Shown piece after piece: positions 56,753 through 64,000 of a DNA stretch of 64,000 nt. Positions within the stretch are counted from its first letter, which is position 1. Each line of letters begins with the position of its first letter. This DNA is from Rhynchosporium graminicola (Eukaryota > Ascomycota > Leotiomycetes > Helotiales > Ploettnerulaceae), in contig FJUW01000011.1 of the NCBI GenBank assembly GCA_900074885.1, forward strand, positions 620,001-684,000, given 5' to 3'. The position numbers and the translations under genes were made by a program. Under the pieces are notes generated by a model. The model searched no databases. It had not been told where the DNA came from and worked only from the letters and a program-made list of their open reading frames with translations.

Positions 56753-57789
56753 TCAGGAATGCTTGCTTCTATTCACGTTCGCCGCAATATCGTACTTCTT
56801 CTCAAGTTCTTCAATAAAATTTTCCATCTTCCCATCTGCGAAGTCAGCTCTCACAACATCCAACTGCGCTTTCGCGTAGGCATTGAAGAAGTCCGCTGGC
56901 CAGGCTTTCGCGAACGGTGTTGACGCAAAATTGTAGGGATTCCATCGCTTGACACTATCATCCAAGTAATCATCTTCAGAAACGGCTTGCAGTCTTGTAA
57001 ACACCAGACCGTATGAGGATCAAGTCCATAGATATCCGTATATTTTACCGTGTCTTTCCTGTAATTGGGAACCAAAGGGTGGTAAAGGATGGCGTCGGCC
57101 AGGGCATCTCCATCGTGAGCGGCTTCGTTTCCGGTAAGAACTGTCGCTTTGTTCCTCGAGTGAAAGGCCGAGTTCTCCAGGTAGCGATTTCGGATTGAGT
57201 ATCCGACAGCAAGTATTGGGGCATTCCGACGTTCTCTGGTGGCGAGATATTCCTCCACTATCTGCTGCACAATGATGTTATCTTCCAGTCCAGGTCTCAG
57301 AAGCCTCGCTTTGAGTTCTTCCTCTACAATCTGCTGAACAATGATGTTCGTCTCCAATGCAGGTCTCTCAAGATTCCCATTGAGCTCCCAATTACACAGT
57401 GTGAGGGCCGTCCTAGCTTGAGCAAGAACCATCATTTGTCGGAGAAGCTTCTCAAGTTCCATCTTAAGCGAAGACCCAGCTGTCATGAGAATGTCATAGC
57501 GGTCAACCACAAACAGGGAAGACAATTTGAGCTTCTTACTTGAGCGCGGATCTCGGACAAGTTCCTTTGCAATGACTTTTCGAGCATTGCGAATATCAGC
57601 CTTCAGCTGCGCCATGCCACTCTCTGACATTGACAGTTGCCACGCCACTTCCCAGCCACCAAATTGCTTGTCAGATCGAGAGCCTGTATATCTCGACGTG
57701 CTGTCTGCTTCGGGAATGGTGTTTGATTGCGTTTTAAATTGATGCGGATTGGCCTTGACAAGTCTCGCTCTCCAATCTCTTTCCCTCAC
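56753..57789 (-). pseudogene. family member I: coiled coil plus module, frameshift after the VW element
   Basis: The upstream frame has no ATG until 57630 (MSESGMAQLKADIRNARK). Its middle carries a tandem duplication of about 23 residues, RPxLExNIIVQQIVEEELKA then RPGLEDNIIVQQIVEEYLAT. The module reads APILAVGYSIRNRYLEN, LTGNEAAHDGDALADAILYH and YTDIYGLDPHTVW. Just after VW (about 57005) the frame must shift to continue as VFTRLQAVSEDDYLDD and ADFFNAYAKAQLDVVRADF to the stop at 56753. The unshifted frame gives a Ser/Arg-rich tail of unlikely composition. No intron can bridge this. An indel or a sequencing error is likely. Confidence 0.62.
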
Positions 57790-58058
57790 CCTGGAATGGA
57801 TTATAAGGCGGTAGAGGGCTTCCGAAATATGACACTCCTCTCGTCAGGTGTCAAGAGAGCAGCTGGAAAGGCTAATGCGATAAACGTGCGGAAAGGTTGG
57901 GAAAGACCTATCTGCCGAGCCACGTTATATCCAATTGAAAATCCCATAATGAATGAGGGTTTCATGTATTAGAACAGTGCAAATGAGGCAAACGGATAAT
58001 ATCAGAGGGTAGAAAAGCAACCAATGTGGGTAGAATAGCAAAATGGATTGAACGGCCT

Positions 58059-58950
58059 TCAGCGCCTTGGTTGATTCCGATTCCATGCCACGCACTCATC
58101 GAAAGTGACTCCAGATCCTCCAAAAATGTCAAGCGCACTTCCAATCGTAAGATCAACGCGAGTACCACTCAGAGTCTTGACATGGTCCAGATCTCCAAGA
58201 CTCCTTCCCCCTCCGGCATATGTGACCGGAATACTGCACCACTCTGCCAGCTTCTCAACTAGCTTCTCGTCAACTCCCTTTTGAAGACCTTCGTTGTCTG
58301 CGGCGTGGATAAGGAATTCGGAGCAGTATTCTTCGAGTGACTTAATTGATGCTGGAGGGAGTAAGAATCGGTGAGAAGAATACCAGAAGGGGTAGAGGAA
58401 GGGGGGGTTACCTTCATTCACTTCCATATCAGTGATCGTCTGCCATCTATCCATAGCCACAAACCAAGTATCACCCTTCGGTCTACAGCTCAAATCGATC
58501 ACCAGCTTCTCCTTATCACCTCCCAAACCAGCAAGAACTGAATCCAAACGCTCTTGCGAGAACTTTCCACCTGGAAACAAGAAAGATGTTATGATAACCT
58601 GCCCGTGCATCAGCACAACCTCATTTTCAACATAGATGTCTTCCACCAACCTTATCCGCACCCCAATCGATCCATTGCTTCGCATTCTCGTTGTTGATAC
58701 CTCCTCCGACCTGCAAGCCACCCTTCCACGCCGCTAAAGCTTCTTTAGCAGCTTCCTCGTTCCCTGGACCCAGCATTATAACATGTGCCCCTTCTAAACC
58801 ATTATCTTTGTATAGCTCTGCAAAGTACCCCGCAGGTAGCTTGGAGACATAGTTTGTCTTAAGATCCGTAGAAGTTGTAGTCAAAGTTCCTCCAACAATC
58901 TGCTTCACTTGACCGGAATGGAGGTCTATACAGGGGCGGAATTTTGTCAT
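58059..58950 (-). CDS. HIS6: ProFAR isomerase His6 (EC 5.3.1.16), histidine biosynthesis, 259 aa
   Basis: This cytosolic TIM-barrel enzyme isomerises the aminoaldose ProFAR to PRFAR in histidine biosynthesis. Three exons join in phase: 58950-58651, 58598-58412 and 58351-58059 (introns 52 and 60 nt). [20 protein letters not shown] carries the catalytic Asp9. [20 protein letters not shown] is the first phosphate-binding strand, VIITSFLF starts exon 2, and [20 protein letters not shown] has the second catalytic Asp135. [37 protein letters not shown] and [13 protein letters not shown] complete the barrel. Length and motif order match the eukaryotic His6 family, which is separate in sequence from bacterial HisA. 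The ATG at 58950 was chosen because the frame has no ATG further upstream. Confidence 0.95.
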
Positions 58951-59140
58951 CGTCAAAGGGTTGAGTTCTGAATGGAGCTCTAGGACTTTGGAAAGGTGCT
59001 GGAGCTACGATGGAGGGGTGATGTAGGCCGGCTAAATGTCGGGTCTAGAAATATTTAGCGCGGTGACATCGGAATAATTTCTTGAGGAAGTCAAGAAAAG
59101 TACTGCTTCTCATTACGACCAAGCTCACCGGTACAGCACA
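58951..59140. promoter_or_regulatory. divergent his6 / faf1 promoter region
   Basis: Only 190 bp separate the two divergent starts, so the promoters must be shared or overlap. No Gcn4-type TGACTC element was noticed. Confidence 0.45.
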
Positions 59141-60055
59141 ATGTCTACACATTTGGGAAAACGCAAGAGGGCGGTGTCTCAGAAAAAACCAGCCCGTAAA
59201 CCTGAAAGCGAGACATCCGAAGCAGAGCAGCCGGACGCGCAGGAAATCTTTAGGCGGCATTTCGAAGCTCAATTCAAGCCCCTGCCCGCGGTCAAGAAGG
59301 AGATAGTTGTAGAGCCAATGGTCGAGGACGAAAGCGAGGAAGATTCGGACTGGTATGGCATATCAGATGTTGAGGAGAACGGCGTACAGGTTATAGAGCA
59401 CACAGATGCGGAATCCAGAATGGCAGCAATGTCAAAGGAGGAACTCAAATCTTTCATGGTACTTGGTCCCCAAAATGCCCAAAAAGTCTCCTAACAAGCC
59501 TTGCAGAGCTCGAAGATACCCAAAAATGCACCCACTGTATCAGTACTACGAGACAATGTTGGCGGGAAGGTTGATGACGAAGATGCCTCCGAAGCAGCCA
59601 ACCTCAAAAAAGATCGCGCTCTCCAGCGTCTACTCTCTGAATCGCACCTCCTCGAATCCTCAAACAACCCTACACTAAATGGCAATAACCGTCACAAAGC
59701 AACAGATCTCCGATTGCAGGCATTGGGATCTAAGGAATCCATATTGAGGCAGGAGAAGATGCCTATGTCGCATAGGAAGGGTATAATATCGAAGGCCAGC
59801 GAGAAGGAGACGAAGAGGAGGTTTGATGCGAGGGAGAATGGCATTATTCTGGAGAAGGCAAAGATGGTGAAAAAAGATATTGCGGGAAAGAGAGATCGGG
59901 GTATTGGGGCGCCTGCTGTAGGAAGGTTCAATTCTGGGACTTTGAGGTTAAGCAAGAAGGATATCTATGATATCGAAGGGCCGAAACGTATGCCTAGTAC
60001 GAGGGGAAGAGGTGGTGGGAGAGGAGGTGGAAGGGGAAAAGGCAAACGGGGTTGA
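59141..60055 (+). CDS. FAF1: Faf1-like 40S ribosome-biogenesis protein (DUF4602), 288 aa
   Basis: Budding-yeast Faf1 is a nucleolar factor needed for early pre-rRNA cleavages of the small subunit and works with Krr1. Exon 1 is 59141-59458 and exon 2 59507-60055 (48-nt intron). The N-terminus is basic (MSTHLGKRKRAVSQKKPARK). An acidic segment (MVEDESEEDSDWYGISDVEE) precedes VQVIEHTDAESRMAAMSKEE and, after the intron, SSKIPKNAPTVS. The conserved C-terminal domain has ATDLRLQALGSKESILRQEK, EKETKRRFDARENGIILEKA and a glycine/arginine-rich tail ending GRGKGKRG. The sequence SSKIPK after the acidic region and the R/K-rich helices are diagnostic for this family. Confidence 0.85.
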
Positions 60056-60680
60056 TCTTCCTGTGCGCAAGTTTCAACACTGTCCCACGAGCTCAACGGG
60101 GAACATCGCGGTCTGATATTCTCCGAACCCATCGTAGACTGGCATTTGTTAAGTATCTCTTGACGTGTCATACTGATAGGAGGCCTTCGGGACCTCTAAA
60201 GGAGGGCGAAGCCACAGCACGTATTACATTGAATCAGGGCAGAATAGACCCTGCACGGCATGCCACGCCATTTCGGTTGACACATTCCCAACTTCAACCG
60301 GCATCAGTATTAGGATTTCTTCACGAATCGAGATCTAGGTCATGCTTGATCTCGAGATGTGCCAAGCCCTTCTGGCTCCATCACCTTGGCAGAAATTGCC
60401 AGACGCTCTTTGCAGCCCCAAGCTGAGAGTAACGTATATCTCACCACTGGCAACATACAATTCATATAAATTTCAAGACGGTGGTGAAACTCTCGCCCTC
60501 GCAATTATCTTGGCCTGATTCCAATTCGCAGAGTGAAAGACTGCCAATTCACTATCGTATCCTGTGCATCCGAATGTGGCCTACACAATGTGTATTTGTA
60601 TTCCATCAGCTTACCCCTAAGATTTTCTTTCCAAAATTCAACACTGGTACATCATCGTCGAAATCAAAGCGCCACCCACC
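60056..60680. other. intergenic between FAF1 and member J
   Basis: FAF1 3' region and upstream region of J. The frames at 60052-60426 and 60481-60702 are chance-like. Confidence 0.45.
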
Positions 60681-62261
60681 ATGGTCTCAATTCAAGAGCT
60701 AGCTGTTCTAGATGAACATCGAGCACGCAACAAAGAATTAGAGATCATCGCAAGCCAACTCCAAGGCCATCTCGTCAAGCTTGGATGTCTGATAGGAGAG
60801 GAAGAACGTGAACTCGGATTGATTGCCACCAAGTTTAAGACAAAGCAGACTCTCATCATCGCAGCTGCAGCTGACGCCGATAAGGTAACGTTTGCACAAG
60901 GCATGGGCATTATCTACACATTGGCTAACATATGAAACCTCAGATCGAAGCTGCTACTGATCATAGTATCTATGGCTCGCAAGTCGAAGTTGAAGATGGG
61001 GCCATCGAGGCAGTCAAATATCGCGAGAGAATGCACAAGGGAAAAACCGTTCGACAGATCGTGGGCTTGGTCTCACGTCGCGATAGGAAGATGAAGAATG
61101 TCAGCGAATCTTACACAGAAAAGATTAACTTGTGTCTTACTTCAGCTCTGGTAGGTATCTCTCCCTACTTTATGTTGTCATCTCCTGACTTGGGCCCTTA
61201 AACAGACCACGATACCCGATCTCACCCTGGTTCGAAAGCAGGACTACTCTTACGCCGGCTGGGTCAAGTTGGCCCCTGGTCTGTTGAGTCTGCTTTCCAG
61301 TGATGCGGACCTCGAGCCTCAGCTCGCATCAACCTCTAGATCACCCACCAATTCCGAAAACTCTGTCCTTCTGATCGTTAAGGATGAAGAGATTGCCGAG
61401 CTCAAGAAGAAGCTGAACTTGAGACCGACCAAGAACGTTCAAGAACTCAACAATCCGCATCAGTGCGCTGTATCTTCACCTGCACTTGCAGCATCTGACT
61501 CTAAAGGCGAAAAGACCTCTGCGCTGGAGCTCGAGTTGGACGGTAGCAAGTCTGAATTGACTGTCGCTCGGCGTGAAGTCGAGGACTTGCAGGCAAAGCT
61601 GGACACCTCACAGAAGGCACGTAACAAGAAGACAACTGGTTACAACAAGTTGAAGGCCGAAGTCGATGAGTTTCGCGAAGAGAAAGTTCACCTTGAGGAA
61701 TGTGCGGACTTCTGTGAGGATGTTATAGCAGGATGGCTCGAAGGTGGCAAAGAGCGTTATGTCGATGGCCTCTTTGAATTTCTCCCCTCAAGAGGCTTCA
61801 AGAATCACTATATCAATGGCACTCGTAACGATCGCGTACATGGTGGAAACTTGAAGTTGGTTCAGACCTTACTCGACCTTGGTCGATTGAATGCAGACGG
61901 TTGACGAAAGGAGCTTCAGTACCGCTTCGGATGCCACCCAACAGACAGCATCACAAGCGTGAAGGAGATCGAGATCAGAAACCTAAAGGCCACGGGAATT
62001 AACCTATTCATTGGGACTAAGCTCTCGTATCTGCTCAGCCAGAAGCAAAATCGCTGTTGGCTCGATATCATGAATAAATTCGATGCTTGGAAGGAAGATC
62101 ATCGCTCTAATACTTTTGGCGTAAATCTCTCTCTGTCCAAGCAAGCAAAGCTGTGCGATGAGAATCCACTCGTTGAAAAGTGGCTGCTGGATCTGCGAGC
62201 AATGTATAATGATGCTTTGAAGAATTATAAAACTCAAAGTCGTCTAGCTCATGGGTCTTGA
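60681..62261 (+). pseudogene. family member J: coiled coil plus diverged module, one in-frame TGA
   Basis: Three phase-0 exons (60681-60884, 60944-61150, 61206 onward) have canonical introns of 59 and 55 nt, the first with a GCTAAC branch site. The protein has an N-terminal helix (ELEIIASQLQGHLVKLGC), a YAGW-containing middle and a coiled coil (KSELTVARREVEDLQAKLDT; YNKLKAEVDEFREEKVHLEE). The module is diverged: VIAGWLEGGKERYVDGLFE and YINGTRNDRVHGGNLKLVQ. The first stop is TGA at 61902-61904 after 369 residues. The same frame then continues for 118 residues (RKELQYRFGCHPTD; LSYLLSQKQNRCWLDIMNKF; NPLVEKWLLDLRAMYNDALK) to a stop at 62259-62261. The continuation includes the position of the FxxLYxxxP element (LQYRFGCHP), so the TGA looks recent. 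Confidence 0.65.
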
Positions 62262-62738
62262 AAGCTGAAATTTCTGGGTATGGCTATCTATCTTGAAATA
62301 CAGGAGCATGAGCTAACCGGCGTCCAGAAACTTCAGGATTGCTATTGTTGGATTTTCTTTCTGGTCTGGCTAGGTAGTTAAGGTATCCTGCCATCTAGAA
62401 TCGGGAAGAACTTAGCGGAAATTATAGGATCGATGAAACATACAGCTCATACCCAACTTCTCAAGTTTTCTGCTCTGCTTCTTGTGATTTTGGGAAGTCG
62501 GTCAGGTTGGCGTTAATAGGTGGATGAAACTTAGTAGCAGGGAGAACTGCTCGTAGAGTCAAACCCAAGAGCGCCAGGAGATTGAATTAGGCACTGTAAT
62601 TCACTTTAGATGTCCAATTAGCGTCGAAATTGCATTCCGTCAGCTATTTATTTCACACATCGGAGACTCAAGACTGTCTTCTTGCACACACCACCTTTCG
62701 AGATCAAAACTCGACAACAGAATCAACGCTTGCTCATC
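62262..62738. other. intergenic, upstream of member K
   Basis: AT-leaning spacer with a TAGGTAGTTAAGG motif near 62372. No gene is seen. Confidence 0.45.
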
Positions 62739-64000
62739 ATGGCCACCAAGGCATCAGAGGCAGTGGAGAATACCACTCTAGTAGCATTGACGACTAATAT
62801 TGCTGAAGATCTGATCAAGATCTTGCTTGCCACAAGGGATAAGCTGAAGGAGACCATCGAAGGCAAAGACAAATCCATGAGCTCACTTTACGTTGCGTAC
62901 GGAGCCAAGACCAAAGCTCGTACTGGGAAGTTCGAGCAGGGAAAGGCTGTAAGTATCCTCCTTACTCTGTACCTATTCACTCCTAATAAGATCTCAGCTT
63001 GCTATTGCCAATCTGCGAGACATCGAGTCTGTCAGCAGCGAAGACGAGGACTCTGAAGATGGTTCTGCCATTACTGCTATCACCGATGTCCTGGAGAAAG
63101 AGCACAACAAGGGTCTGGAGAGATCGAAGGCTCGGAACGAGAAGAGACTTGGGGGTGTTCAGCAACTGCACAACGAAGAGGTCCTCGAGATCACCAAGAA
63201 GACCATTGTGAGTTTCCTTCGAGGATGTGCTACAGTTTTGTGAACTTCAGCTCATCGACAGTAGTTGGCTCTCTCTAAAACGGTTGCTTCATACGAGGAA
63301 TCTGGAGTCACAGAAGATAACATTTCCATCCCAGAGGTCGATCATACGAATGAAGCCGAATTTCAAGTCTTTCGCCAGAAAGTCGTTGCGCTGGAGCTTG
63401 ATCTGAACGCCAAAGTTGTCGAGAACATCGAACTGATGCGACAAGTCAAGCAGCTTGGCGGAATGAAGGAGGACCTAACTGCCAAGACTGTTCAGAAGTC
63501 CGACCTTGAGAAGGGACAAGTGAAGCAGCCGAGCGAGTTGAAAGGGAGCTTGAAGTCCGACTCTGTCGAAATCTCCAGCTTAAAGGAGCAGGTTAGCAGT
63601 TTGGAGAGAAAGATACAGCTTCAAGAACCTTTGCTCCAAGTCGGCATTGCGGTTCGACGAGGATTCATCGCGGTCTCCAAGAGAGTCTTCATCGACGGTG
63701 ATCTAGAAATGATCTGGACATATGGGGACAAAGCCAGTGACAAGATCAAGGAACTCAACCACGCAAAAAACGAAGCTTCACACCGCGGAAATTTTCCAGC
63801 AGATGTGGAACTATTGCGACGTGGGCTCATTTCAAGGGCTGACTTCACCCATGTCTACAAAAAGGCAGCACCATTTGCAATCGCATCTCCAGACAACTTT
63901 GCTGTTCTCAATATGTTTGGCACGCTCACTTCATGCTACGTCGGTACACCTTACAGCGTCAGTAAGCAGAATGACGATGATTTTCAGAAGATTACCGACC
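62739..64000 (+). CDS. family member K: coiled coil plus module, truncated by window end
   Basis: Exons are 62739-62948, 62998-63207 and 63265-64000 (continuing), all phase 0, with introns of 49 and 57 nt. At least 385 residues are encoded. The ATG at 62739 sits in a CATCATGG context. The N-terminal helix (NIAEDLIKILLATRDKLKET) is followed by coiled-coil segments (FRQKVVALELDLNAKVVENI; LKEQVSSLERKIQ). The module starts EPLLQVGIAVRRGFIAVSK, with KNEASHRGNFPADVELLRRG as the GNxAAHxGN equivalent (SH retained), then FTHVYKKAAP and NFAVLNMFGTLTSC. It is in tandem and in the same orientation as J. The C-terminus is outside the window. Confidence 0.78.

Noticed and set aside
1..64000. tRNA, rRNA or CRISPR-like structures
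   Set aside because: No cloverleaf with conserved A/B boxes, rRNA core or regularly spaced identical repeats was noticed; a tRNAscan or Infernal run would be decisive.

Overview
The window is nuclear DNA of a filamentous ascomycete. Genes are broken by short GT-AG introns (about 44-125 nt) with CTAAC/CTGAC-like branch sites. Recognisable families are fungal types: 2EXR-domain proteins, a GAF-type hybrid histidine kinase, a fungal sterol glucosyltransferase relic, CCR4-NOT Caf1, His6, Faf1 and WDR70. I infer a leotiomycete-like fungus, without a marker that proves the class. No rRNA, tRNA, CRISPR array or recognisable transposon was found.

Positions 1-31 kb look like an ordinary chromosome arm. 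They hold a Cys-rich partial gene at the left edge, a small nuclear-type hypothetical gene, two 2EXR genes (one frameshifted), a 15-exon hybrid histidine kinase (1310 aa reconstructed), a hidden 91-aa complex I B12/NDUFB3 subunit divergent from CAF1/POP2, a Rossmann-fold NAD(P)-binding protein, a repeat-rich protein next to its decayed copy, and a WDR70 homologue divergent from a NIPA-type Mg transporter. A 3.8-kb intergenic block (4.3-8.1 kb) carries microsatellites and a degenerate minisatellite.

Positions 31-64 kb are dominated by one uncharacterised family. Ten members (A 31164, B 33417, D 36873, E 45372, F 48222, G 50704, H 53464, I 56753, J 60681, K 62739) have long coiled coils followed by a shared C-terminal module. 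That module has a P-(I/L)-x-Q-(V/I)-G-x-x-x-R-x-R-x-L-E element, then G-N-x-A-A-H-x-G-N-x-x-A-D-A, then a F-x-x-L-Y-x-x-x-P-x-x-V-W element. Several members are intact multi-exon genes. F is decayed by six in-frame stops without a frameshift, G and J each carry one in-frame TGA in an otherwise continuous frame, and I has one frameshift. The array therefore looks like an actively duplicating and dying family. It is interrupted by a zinc-ribbon-like gene, a sterol glucosyltransferase pseudogene that lost its catalytic half, and the divergent housekeeping pair his6/faf1.

Exon joins were worked out by hand from splice signals, reading phase and agreement with family motifs. Start codons are uncertain where stated.
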